A stretch of 64,000 bases of DNA. It comes from Phlegmacium glaucopus (lineage: Eukaryota; Basidiomycota; Agaricomycetes; Agaricales; Cortinariaceae). The DNA is taken from NCBI GenBank assembly GCA_015039465.1, contig MU130378.1, forward strand, positions 2,112,570 to 2,176,569, written 5' to 3'. Below the pieces are notes generated by a model. It worked only from the letters and a program-made list of their open reading frames with translations. It was not told where the DNA came from and searched no databases. Within the stretch, counting starts at the first letter, position 1. The number at the start of each line of letters is the position of its first letter. Shown here piece after piece: positions 12,072-22,667 of this stretch. The translations under genes and the position numbers were made by a program.

Positions 12072-13569
12072 TCATTTGACGATAATCTCCGTCAAGTTCT
12101 TTAGCGCAGTCTTTTCATCACTGTCCGGTAGCAGGTGTAATACATCCCGGGCCTTTGCAGCATAGGCTTCGGCAAGAAGCTTAGAACGCTCGATGCCCGA
12201 TGTGCCCCGAACATACTCTATAGACTAAAGAAAAGATATCAATTACAATGTAAAAAACCCATAAACTCTCGATGGAACTTACAAGTTCTATGTCGCCAGG
12301 TTCAGTACAATAACGTTGGAGCAGAGGAAGTAATTGAGGACATTCCTCTGACGCAAAAAGAACTGGTGCGCTTGCCAATCCCGGCTGAAGATTTTCAATT
12401 TCTCTCACATCTTCCATTAACTGGGTTAAAACATGAGTTTTGGGGTTTACGGGAGGACGTATTTCCATTACCTGATAAGCAATGCCCAAATTTCGGCCGT
12501 AGGCATACGCGACCTCTTTCCAGATGTCACCTTCTTTGCATCCACCCAAGATCACAGCAGAACGGGCACCCTTGGCCATAAGGCTTGAAGTCTTCAAGTA
12601 TGTTTTTCGGAGATACAGATCCCATGCGGCCTGGATGGTCCGCGGTCCCCCCACAAGACCCAACTCAGGAGTCCTAACATGGTCCATTCGCAGAATCTCC
12701 CCTTCCACAAGATTTGATATCACACTCGCAACGAGCTCCACCACTTCGCTCTCTCCCAGCCTTGCAAGCGCTGTACAAGCGCGTCCTAACAGGAAATCTC
12801 CCCCAAGGATCGAGATTTTATTCCCGAAAGGGTTGGGTGGACTTTGTGTGTTGCTAGGGTTGGAAGTATTGTCATGTAGGAGAGAAGCAATATGTACCAT
12901 TTCCACAATTTGCGCGAGTCGTATTTGCGTTGGCAGGAGGGTGGTTGAAATTAGGGAAGAGTTAATGGAAGAGTTGGTTGACGGAAAGGGAGGGGTTGGT
13001 TGCGGTGGACGGGGTGTCGGTCGCTGCACATGAAATACGGTTTCGAATGACGCTGTATGGTCTGGCATGCTAGGATTCCATTCGTTTAAGGCGCCTGAAA
13101 GCGTCAAAGGTCGATCGAGTACTTCAGACAGGCCAGAACTCGTCTCGCAAGCTGCATCCCAATGCTTTCGTTCCCAGCACGTTCCTAGACCATTCGTTGC
13201 ACGAGCAAATAAAAGAGCTAGGAGTGAGCGCAGTTGCTTTGACGGGTGTAGGAAATAGTAGTCTGCTATTTCTGCAAGACCTGGATGTGCTGTATCGAGC
13301 ATTGTGAGCATATTCTTGCGTATATAGGCGAGTTCTGAGGCCACGAGAACGTAAGGATCTGATGTTTGGTGGCTTGGAGACTCATGCTGGATTGGAATAT
13401 GTTCTTGTCTTGGCCTAGTCGTATGTTCGACTTTTTGAGCGAGTCCACTGAAGTTTCGGCGCCGACATCTCGTGACTGGCAAGGTCTGTCGGATGAAGAA
13501 TTTACACAAAGGATTTAGATTGAGAGGTCCCATTGTTTGCAAGTAAGAGAATGTTCTGAGAATAGGCAA
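12072..13569 (-). CDS. Polyprenyl diphosphate synthase-like protein lacking Asp-rich motifs (COQ1/Dlp1 type)
   Basis: Exons 13569-12472, 12420-12283 and 12224-12072, giving 462 aa; introns are 51 and 58 nt, phase 0. The N-terminus is Arg-rich and looks like a mitochondrial presequence (RCRRRNFSG). Family landmarks are clear: EMVHIASLLHD, FGNKISILGGDFLLGRACTA, VISNLVEGEI, LASAPVLFASEE and a C-terminal SIEYVRGTSGIERSKLLAEA. However, the first aspartate motif, normally DDxxD after LLH, reads LLHDNTSNPSNT, and the second reads YQLMEDVREIEN. Known trans-prenyltransferases need both motifs to bind Mg-diphosphate. It may therefore be a non-catalytic partner, as Dlp1/PDSS2 is for the ubiquinone side-chain synthase; that is inference. 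A Pro/Ser/Thr-rich insert precedes LPTQIRLAQIVEM. Confidence 0.8.
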
Positions 13570-13909
13570 AGACGACTACCTTCAACAAGGTCGTTCGTTA
13601 GCAACGGCGTGGAACGGTGTTCAGACCTGAGAAGGTTCAATCTACTCACAATAGCTTTTTTTCCGGGTTACATTAATACATTTGGCAGGAGGAATCAATC
13701 AAAAATATGATCAAAAACGAACCAAAAATGAGCCAAAAAATTATGTCTACCTTACGTCTTTCTGAATCCCTTGTTTTAATATACATGTTGTGTCTAGTGC
13801 GTATTACCTGAAACATATAACTACTGTGCAAGTTGGAAAAACACTATGCTAAGATGATAAATATGTCTGAAACCACAATGGCGTGCATGCATGACGAGAC
13901 ATACGACTA

Positions 13910-14488
13910 TCATCGTGAGCGGGTAGGCGCACGAGACACTGCTGTCGTTGAAGGATTGGACTTCGGTACTGCTATGTGTTCTCGGAACTTGCTCAGCGGT
14001 TTCGCCAGATGACAAGCAAGGATTTTTCCCTGGAGAAAGTTAAATAGGTTGGCATATATGAAATATAAACTACGGACCTTGTGTACTAGCTCTTCCCAGT
14101 CGGCCGCGTCCGTCGCATTCAATGCAAGAAGCATGAGGGGTTGACAATCGTCTGTGAATGAGCAGCCTGCCCCGTCTGCAGAGTCATCTATTGGAAGTAC
14201 AACAATTTTCCCCAGCTATAAACAAAAGGCGTTGATAATGCTTGTACATAAAACCAACTGCAACACGGATCTTACCTCACTATCAACCATTCCATAACCT
14301 TGCTCCCTTGTTTCCTGCCAAACTTCTCCGCTCAAACCCACTATGATACGAATTTCATCCTTCGGTCGAATAGGTTCACTAGTAGCCGAAACCAATTCGC
14401 CGGATGTTGTGAAAAGTACAGCCGTATGTAGATGAGGGGGTGCTAAAACTTGAGAAAGTAAACTGTGAAGGATTGAGAGCATTAACAT
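13910..14488 (-). CDS. Roadblock/LC7 domain protein, LAMTOR2-like (Ragulator subunit)
   Basis: Exons 14488-14276, 14215-14078 and 14029-13910, giving 156 aa; introns are 59 and 48 nt. It opens MLMLSILHSLLSQVLAP, which parallels the opening of LAMTOR2/p14. The roadblock fold is suggested by HTAVLFTTSGELVSATSE, then GLSGEVWQETREQGYGMVDS, then LMLLALNATDAADWEELVHK and an amphipathic helix (CHLAKPLSKFREHIAV). In animals, Ragulator anchors Rag GTPases and TORC1 at the lysosome; the yeast counterpart is the EGO complex. Assignment to LAMTOR2 rather than another roadblock protein rests on order and length only. The tail after the domain is short and basic (SRAPTRSR). Confidence 0.7.
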
Positions 14489-14675
14489 TTCGAATGCGAT
14501 TGGGAGCAGTTATCAGAGAGGTTTTCAACTCACGTGTTCTTATTTATCAATCGTCGTCGATCGTTGAGATCTGAATTGAATCTGATCGGGTCCACGTGGA
14601 TACGGTGGCGGTGCACACCCTTAAGAAGTACATAATAAAATACAAAAGGCTGTTATAGCCCAAGGAAAATGTCAA

Positions 14676-17124
14676 TCATCCATTAGCATTATCTATGCGA
14701 GCCATTAGTTGGGGGTCACTACCATTCCGTAATTCTGGTGAGTGAAATATGGGTAACTTGTTCACGTCAAGCACTGCGACCTCTCGACACTCCAACGCCA
14801 TTGCAATCCGATTCACACCATCCTGCTCCTGCCAGTCGATCTCGAAAACCCCTGGTTTGTCAGATCCAGCATACCATGACCAGATTCGTACATGTGTCTA
14901 TGATCAAGTATTTAGCCATGGACAATGATGGAAGGTTGGTGTGAGTCTTACTCTGGTGTGATAAATGTGCAACCAGCCATCACCGCTGCCAGTGGCAATA
15001 AGTTTACCGTCTGGACTAAATGTTAGAGCATAAAGTGGACGTCTGTGATCTCGGAAGACGTGTAGGCATTCTCCTGTCACAGAGTCCCATAGTCGTGCTG
15101 TCCCGTCAAACGATGACCTAGACATGATAACAATTTATTGGAACAGGCCTGATTTCAGGTTGAAAGCTTACGTTGCAAGTAGCTCGTTTGTCCCTGTCGG
15201 GTAATCAACGCACCACCCGACAGTGCTCACAGAGTGATGGTGGCCCTTCAATACCACGGCCTGATAGGATGACGACAAACCAGGAATGGCGTCAACATCC
15301 TCGTTGATGTTGTCCACGTTCCATATACATGCCGTTCCATCGTCCGAACATGACGCTAGTCGGGTACCGGATGGGTTTACTTTGATCTGATTGATCTCGT
15401 CTTTATGTCCACTAATCAAGCCAAGAGTATGAGTATTGACACAAATGGAACCGAAAACTGAAACGGACTTTAACGTCTTTATGGGATCATCTTTTTCTAC
15501 TTGCATAATAAATATTCGCATATCAGCCCCAGCACTAGCAAAAGTGTCTTCGCTCAACCATTCGACGTCTAGACAGCAGTCTGTACCAATGAATGTTATA
15601 GATGACATAGGAGAGTTCAGAACACATCAATCACCTTTATGACATCGATATTGTTTATGAAGACGTTTTTCTGTCACATCCCATAAACATGTTGTTCCGT
15701 CGAGACTCGCCGTCAATAACCATGCGCCATTTTTAGAAAACCGTGTTGCAAATATGGGGCCCTTCTCAATACAAGACACGAACAATCAGATCTCATATAC
15801 GAATAAAAATGATAATGTTCCCCTACCTGGTGCTGTGGATGTGAGAAGTAAACGGACCCTTGATTTGTGCACACACGAAGGACAGAGTCATACGATCCAA
15901 GCGCTAGCAATGTCCCTTCCGAATTCCAATCCAATGAGGTTAGATCACCTTGCAGAGCCCTTGATACGTTTTCTAACGCGATTGGTTCTCCTGGCGGTTC
16001 TGCAGATTCCAAATTATTAGGCGGCGGATCAGGGAGGTTCCACAAATTAACGACTCCATCTTTTGATCTAAATAGGGATTAAAGGTTCATATGCTTATAC
16101 AGAAGAGATTCAATAGTAGAAACGTACCCAGAAGCCAGCAAGTTGTGTATCTTTGGATTAAATGCGCAAACGAACACCTGTAGAGGCAGTCATTATACGA
16201 GGCTATCACACGTACAGCGACGTTTGAGGTCGCGAAGAAACCTTACCTCAGTTCTGTGACCTGATAGTCGTAGGACAACGCCTGGAGGAAGCGCTTGGTC
16301 GTAGGAAGTGTGTGGAAGGGTCGCTAGTTTGTTTAGGGGTATCTGTCGTACGTTGTAATAGTCGTAGGCTTCGTGGAGCGGGCTCCTTGCTCGGGCGGCT
16401 GCGATACATTCGATGCTGCGTTTGCGGGAAGACAAAGAAGAAACTTACAATCCGAATTTACATCAATATCCATGTCGGGTGAACCGCGTCTCGCACGTTT
16501 TTCAACTGGGCCATCAATGGGAACCGGGGAGGTTTTTCGTTTGGCAAGTCCATCAATGGCGGGTGTAAGTGTTTGGCTTTGCTTTAAAAGAACTTGTTCA
16601 TGTAGTGGCAACGCTTCTCTAAGTGACCCAGTCTCAAAATTTGCTTGTGATGGGTCTGCGATACCTTTGTGCGTTAAAACTGGTGTCGGTGTTGCGAGTG
16701 ACATTGCTGATGAACTGCCATTATTCAGTGCTATCTTTGACCCATTAAGTTCCATCGGGGTTCCAGACTGAGCCGACTTGGTAGTAGAAGCGTCGAGCGA
16801 ACATGTATGTGGTTCAAGAAGCGAGAACCCAGCCTTGCAGCTGGTGGTCAATTCATCGTTTCGCCAATGTGACTCTACCTCAAGGTAGAGCAAAGCCTTG
16901 CTGAGTAGTTCTATGAGTTCCCCGCGGGGAATGTGCTTTGAAAAATAGGGTGAACTTTGGAGGCGCCCTTCATTGCGGAGAGCAAACGCGGAATGATTAA
17001 ACCCTATTGAGGATAAAATAGGTGTCTTCACTGAAATTTTCACGAACATACCAGCGTCCTGAAAGTAAGAGTATATCAAACAATTGATTTCATCCGCCGT
17101 TATTATGATTGGTTCAGCGGTCAT
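14676..17124 (-). CDS. TBL1/Sif2-like LisH and WD40 repeat protein
   Basis: The start is ATG at 17124 and the stop TGA at 14676, with about nine introns. The N-terminal LisH domain (ITADEINCLIYSYFQDAG, then GFNHSAFALRNEG) is split by an in-frame 49-nt intron beginning GTATGT. A Ser/Thr-rich linker with a basic cluster (KRARRGSPDMDID) follows. The C-terminal half carries WD repeats: LSGHRTEVFVCAFNP, LTSLDWNSEGTLLALGSYD, SLDGTTCLWDV, ISGHKDEINQIKVNPSGTRL, CSDDGTACIWNV, SSFDGTARLWDSVTGECLHV and FSPDGKLIATGSGDGWLHIY. TBL1/TBL1XR1 and yeast Sif2 are subunits of histone-deacetylase corepressor complexes (NCoR/SMRT, Set3C), so a nuclear corepressor role is expected. It lies head to head with the DCAF11-like gene. 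Confidence 0.88.
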
Positions 17125-17315
17125 AATTGATTGCAGGAGCGTGCGCGTTGTTTGATATTAAACTTGAAGGATTTGGTCTTTGTCCCGAACGTGAAACTGT
17201 GTTTGTTCTTATTTTGTTCCCCCATGGCAATGTCGTAAGCATGATCACCGGGCGATGATGTCGAAGTTTCCCGGAATCTCTCGCTCTCTCATCCCCACAG
17301 CCACGAGAGCTGGTC
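17125..17315. promoter_or_regulatory. Compact bidirectional promoter region between two WD40 genes
   Basis: 191 bp separate the divergent start codons at 17124 (minus) and 17316 (plus), so both promoters must lie in or overlap this stretch. No TATA box is obvious. The role is inferred from position only. Confidence 0.5.
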
Positions 17316-19820
17316 ATGCCCAACAATTCTGGAGGAGATGGTTTCGAAACTTTTAACATTGGTGCTTCCGATAGCGATACTATCCAGGACATTTTAGCTT
17401 GTGAGTCAATGACCTTGCCTAAACATATGAACTTACATGTCATTTGCAAGCTTTATTTTCTATGCAAAGTAATGAAAGTCTTCAGCAAGCATCAACCCCA
17501 AGAGGAACACGTTCTATCTCATTGTCCGGAATTAATCTACGAGATCTGGCTCGATTTGTCACTGTACGAACAAGCGGTTCTGCCTTTGGAGCTAATATTC
17601 GTGTTGAAGAGGAGGAGGAGGAGGAGGAGGAGGAGGAGGAACATAATCAGGAAGATCAAGAGGATTATTCGTCTGCCCACCAGTGGTTTCCCCCAGTGAT
17701 GGAACCTCAGAAGGAGGGTGAAGAACTCCTACACAGTGGTGATTTTGGAAGAGTCGGTGTCAAGATAAGAAGTCGAGCAAATAACTACAATTTAGTGAAG
17801 TCGGTGTTGAATCGAGCGGCCCAGCCAATCCCTAATCTTAATAAAGAAGACCTTCTCAGTGTTTGTTTCAACTCTCCCTATCAGAATCATGAGCTAAACT
17901 GATCTTTGTCCTCAGAACCTCGTTCCAAATACCAATGGAACTACAGTTGCAACATACGAGGCCAACATGTATACTGCCCAATTTTCAGACGGCACATTAA
18001 TCTTACCTATCAAATCCGAATTATGTCTAATCTTCCCCTTGTAGATTCTTCTTTTTACTACACTTGCGCGCAAGGTATCTTGGGATAAATCAACTATGAG
18101 GACCCAACTCACATTTGGCTACCCTTCAGACTTCAAGCTGCACATCTTCGACATGAGGGCGCCCCTGAAAGCAAAATTCACCGATTCTTCGAGACGCTTC
18201 CAAAATGATGCCGGTCTTGTAACACGAATGCCTGTCAGAAAGGTTATTGAAGGTCATCCAGGAAGATGGACGATAACAGACGCTAACTTGTCTCCTGATA
18301 ATGAGAGGTATAGTGAATCCCCTGAGTTGATTTCAAAAACTGAGATGTTACTATCATCAGGATGATATACTCTTCCATTGTAAGTATCTTTCTCTTCAAC
18401 TTACCATGCTAATTCGGGTAAAATGTAGACGCCAACTGTGTATATGACGAGCACTGCACCCGACGGAAACTTGACTCAGACCCCAATCTCGTTTGCGGAT
18501 CCAGTCAGAAGATCATTTTTCAGCTACAGCGAGAGTTTTGGAATTTGGAGCTGTCGGTTCTCTGCTGATGGAAACGAGGTGGTTGCTGGCGGAAGCGGCA
18601 AAATCTTCGGTTTGTTAAAACTCCCCGATTTTTTCCAAAGTTCCTAGACTCACAGATCATGATAGTGTATGATCTCTTGGCTAATAAAAGGACCGTCAAA
18701 ATTTCTGCACACGAAGACGATGTTAACAGCTGTTGTTGGGCCGATACAGGCTCCGGTAATGTCCTTGTGAGTGCCTCTGATGATACGTTCCTCAAAGTTT
18801 GGTATGACTCTACGACGTGTAGCTTGATATCTTCTGAACAAATATTTGACAGGGATCGCCGGTCTCTGGGCGCCTCCGCGAAACCATCCGGCGTCCTCAT
18901 GGGTCACACAGAGGGTATCACTTATGTCTCCGCCAAAGGAGATGGCCGTTACGTTATCTCAAATGGCAAAGATCAAGCCTTAAGACTCTGGGATCTACGG
19001 AAAATGCGCAGCAGCCAAGAATTTGATGCTGCCGAACACAAACGTTATGGTGCTCGGAACTTTGATTATAGGTATGTCAATTATTCTTGAACCAAAAATG
19101 TTATCTTAATATCAACACTGCGCACCTGTGCGTTTTAGATATCCCCAATATCCCAAACCGAGATACAAAGCCCATCCCATGGACTGCAGTGTTATGACGT
19201 ATCGGGGACACAGCGTCCTTCGCACGCTCATCAGGTGTCATTTTAGCCCCATAGAAACCACTGGAGCACAGTACATTTATTCTGGTTCGGCTGATGGGAA
19301 GATACACGTAAATATCTCATTCCCTCCACCAAGACATCTCGACGTTGATAAAAAAAATCAAATTTATTTTTAGATATGGTCACTCGATGGGAGAGTCGTT
19401 CATGTCCTTGATCGTTCCAAGACGTTGCCAGCCAAACACTTTCCATCAGGGCCAGAGCCGTCTGGCGCCAACATTACCCAACCGAACCCTTGTGTTCGTG
19501 ATGTTAGTTGGCATTCACAGGTTAGATAGAGACTGTCTTTGAATGATAAACAATCAAGTGCTGACCGATGGACACATGCTCAGGAACCAGTGATAATGAG
19601 TGCTGGATGGGAAAACAGAAATGGTGGAACCGTTATCGCTAGGCACGAGTATAAGGGTTTGTCAAAAACAACTGGTGCCTTGGAGGATTGGGTAGAGAGG
19701 CAAAAATTAGAAGCAAGCCACACTTCTAATGGACCAAGGCAGTTTAATCGTCTGTTCCAGAGACGCGAACAATGGCATGTTCCCGGAGCCTACGAGCCCG
19801 ATGACGAGGAAGCAATGTAA
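17316..19820 (+). CDS. DCAF11 (WDR23)-like WD40 protein, CUL4-DDB1 substrate receptor
   Basis: The start MPNNSGGDGF is at 17316; intron 1 is 17401-17450 and restores DILASLFSMQ. There are about ten short introns. The N-terminus has a run of 12 glutamates encoded by GAG repeats (about 17605-17642). WD40 repeats follow: YTAQFSDD then FYYTCAQDFKLHIFDMR, GIWSCRFSADGNEVVAGGS, SAHEDDVNSCCWADTGSG, LMGHTEGITYVSAKGDGRYV and DQALRLWDLR. The diagnostic DCAF11/LEC14B block is YKAHPMDCSVMTYRGHSVL, then YIYSGSADGKIH and CVRDVSWHSQEPVIMSAGW. In animals DCAF11 directs CUL4-DDB1 ubiquitin ligase to targets such as Nrf2. The intron at 17992-18044 has a GC donor. Confidence 0.9.
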
Positions 19821-21393
19821 TGCTTAACAGCCATTCCTTACCCCTCTCTTTTGTCCGTGGAGTTCTAGAGCCTGGCGGAGCGGCTAGCTTCTTCCTTGAA
19901 TACCGCTGTCTTCCGAAATGCCATATTGTGTGTATTAGTAGCTAACGTATAACGTTGTACTCTGATGTATTATATTCATGCAGTATGATCTTCTTTTTTT
20001 TTTTGTTCATGGGAGCGCTGTCCACCGATTACAATGCCCGAGTTTCTTTTTACATGCAAGGGAAGGGAAGTTAGGGAAGTTGTACCAGTACGCTGGCTTA
20101 GGAGCATTGCCTTAGCTAACAGTGACAAAAGCAGACTAGAAACATTGAAGTTGTGTATTGAGTCGGAATCTGACGCATCTATTCCGACTTCGAATGGTAC
20201 CCGGTCAATCGTCAAGAACTTAATTTCGATGCTGTTAATTTGATGGGAGAATCTCAGAACAGGATCCAAGAGCGCTCCAAATGTGAGGCCATGTGATGGG
20301 CCAAGCGAGTAAGTATGTCCGCCTTACTCCAAACGCTATCGATTGATGCCAAAACTTAAGCCCAGTCTAGGAAGGTGCTTATGAAGCTCGTCTGATTTCC
20401 GAGAACCGAGTCTTGTTAAAGTATGACGAAACGAAGCAAAGCAGAAGACTCTGGTATGACGGTCAGTGGCGCCGGAAGATCGCTTGAAACGCCATCATGC
20501 TGCGCTCATGGCTAACAGCTGATATATAGATAGGCAGTTGGTGGCTCATGAATCTGCATTGTTACACCATCTCCGTAAACCGCCCCTGAGTCTGTTTGAG
20601 ACCCAGATGAGGCCAAGTGTCGATTCCAGTGCAATTGTTGATGAAAGTCTGACAACAAAAAAGACCCGAGACTCGGATGTAAATCAAAAAGAACGATCTT
20701 GTTGTGGTGTTCAATTGATATTAGAGCTTAGCCGTGGCAAGGGCCGTCACCGCTCGCCGGTGACACCGATTGTTCTGAGAACAAAAATGCAGACGAAACA
20801 TTTATTTGGGACACCTCTGATGGGATTAGCGCGTTCCAATGCACAGCAATCAGCGTGGACAGCCGCAACCGATTGACAAAAGCTGAGCCATATACTACGA
20901 GAGAGAGCAGTTGCCAAGGATCGATCACATGAGGTTGCGAAAACGGAACGATTACACGATGTACATTGCCGTGACTATGTACATACTTTATCCCTGAGAG
21001 AGAGGCCCTTTGGTGAGTGCATTCAAGTGAATTATGGATATCAGATTGAAACTGATATCGATCCTTCTGATATAACTTGGAACAAAGTGTTAGCGCCAGG
21101 GCCCACCAGGGCCCACCCGTGATCGGGCAAGAACAACTGAATGACTGACTACATATGTGCTGGCCATCATCGGCGTGGCGTACCTGATCAGGATTCAGCC
21201 TTAAAATTAACTTTTCAAATCTAACACATGCTCCCCATAAGGAATTCTCCAACAGCAGCCTGCTGCCAGTTCAGCGCCCCTTTTCAGTGGTCTTAAAAGC
21301 CAGTCATTTCCGTTCCCGTTCCCGTTCCCTCTCTTAACATAACCCACCACAAGAGCTAGCCACTCCTCAAATCCTCCTTCCCACTCACCGGTC
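19821..21393. other. Intergenic region without a supported gene
   Basis: About 1.57 kb. Overlapping ORFs (for example 20538-20876 plus and 20728-21252 minus) show no family motifs and no consistent splice signals. CCGTTCCCGTTCCCGTTCCC lies near 21309, within a CT-rich tract upstream of the ATG at 21394, and may be part of that gene's promoter. Confidence 0.5.
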
Positions 21394-22293
21394 ATGAACC
21401 ATCCTTACACTTACCAATACCAGGCAGCATCCACTTCTCAAATGCCTTTATCTGCATCTGATGTCCCCGACCTTTACTATGAGCAAGGCTACAGAACGCC
21501 CTCCTCAGTAACATCGCTGGACATGTTATCCACGCCTCCACGCCACTTCCAAACCCCTTGGATGCAGGAGTACCACAATGACGTGCGAGAAAACGGTGTC
21601 TCGTACATGTCTTCATGGCAATCGTCACCCATGGATTCCTGCCAGTCAAAGCGTCCCACAGTTGCTCCGATAGACACAAATTTCACTTGGAGTCTCCACG
21701 ATACAACGGACTCTTCTCCCATGCATTACAACTCCAACGGCGAGTTTAACCGATCTCACCAAGTCGCACGGGGACATCACTCCTCTTACCCCCAGACCTT
21801 TGTTGATAACGATCCGAGCATGAGCCTTAGCCTCAATGCAATGCCTGATTCTTCCGCACTGTCTGCATTACTTCTACCCCCGATTGCATCTTCATCATCA
21901 ATTTCAGATCCATATACAATTACGCCCCCTTCACACCAACTTGCCACAACCACAAATCAAGCTCCATTGAAGTTGCATCAACCACGTCCTTCTAGACGAA
22001 TACCCATCATCTCACTTTCCAACTTGGCATCTGCATGTGACGATTTCGCCATTTCTACGCATGTCAAGGAGCCGAAACGTCAGGCCTCGGAGGAAGTCCC
22101 TTCTCCAGTATCAACCGGTTTCAATAGAGTTTCCTATCCCGTAGCCGACGGACGCAATAATCAGCACCTGAAGTATATGCTATACCCAGCAAACGATATG
22201 TATAGTCCTACCTTTGCGGCTGGCTTTGATGGTCATTGTGGGAAGGCGATTCTATGTAATTGCGGATGCATGGAATCCTACACTTTTCGGTAA
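21394..22293 (+). CDS. Hypothetical Ser/Pro-rich protein, 299 aa
   Basis: A single uninterrupted frame with ATG at 21394 (MNHPYTYQYQAAS). Composition is rich in Ser, Pro, Thr and Tyr, with no membrane segment and no recognisable domain, so it is probably disordered. A short basic and hydrophobic stretch lies near residues 198-210 (RPSRRIPIISLSNLASA), and the C-terminus is cysteine-rich (CGKAILCNCGC). Lack of introns over 900 bp and biased composition resemble fungal regulatory proteins, but no DNA-binding motif is visible, so no function is assigned. The last codons could instead run into an intron, since GGTAAC follows near the stop. Confidence 0.55.
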   Translation: MNHPYTYQYQAASTSQMPLSASDVPDLYYEQGYRTPSSVTSLDMLSTPPRHFQTPWMQEYHNDVRENGVSYMSSWQSSPMDSCQSKRPTVAPIDTNFTWSLHDTTDSSPMHYNSNGEFNRSHQVARGHHSSYPQTFVDNDPSMSLSLNAMPDSSALSALLLPPIASSSSISDPYTITPPSHQLATTTNQAPLKLHQPRPSRRIPIISLSNLASACDDFAISTHVKEPKRQASEEVPSPVSTGFNRVSYPVADGRNNQHLKYMLYPANDMYSPTFAAGFDGHCGKAILCNCGCMESYTFR

Positions 22294-22667
22294 CTTCATA
22301 TCAGCGTCATAAATCTACTACTTCCACAGACGTCATGTCAGTACATTATTTCTCATTGATGGCATTTGCATTTGAAATCATCATACATACACATTTTACG
22401 TTACAAATCAAGACTTGGCATTATAAATTTACGGGAATATTTGAATATGTACGTTATACAAAGGGCGTACAAAGGGCCGTGCAAAATAAGAGGGGTGTCG
22501 CCTAAGTATGGCTCTATCTAACACTATGAAACGAACAAAATGATGGAGAATTCGACGAGGTAGTGGGTAACTCTGGGAAATAACATGTGACGCTTCGCAG
22601 CCGATGATGGTGTTCGTTTGGCGTTTCAATTGCAAATAAAGAAGGAAGGAAGTATGTTGGGGTATCC

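Noticed and set aside
20538..21252. Overlapping ORFs on both strands (112 and 174 codons)
   Set aside because: No motif, no splice continuation and low-quality composition; probably chance.
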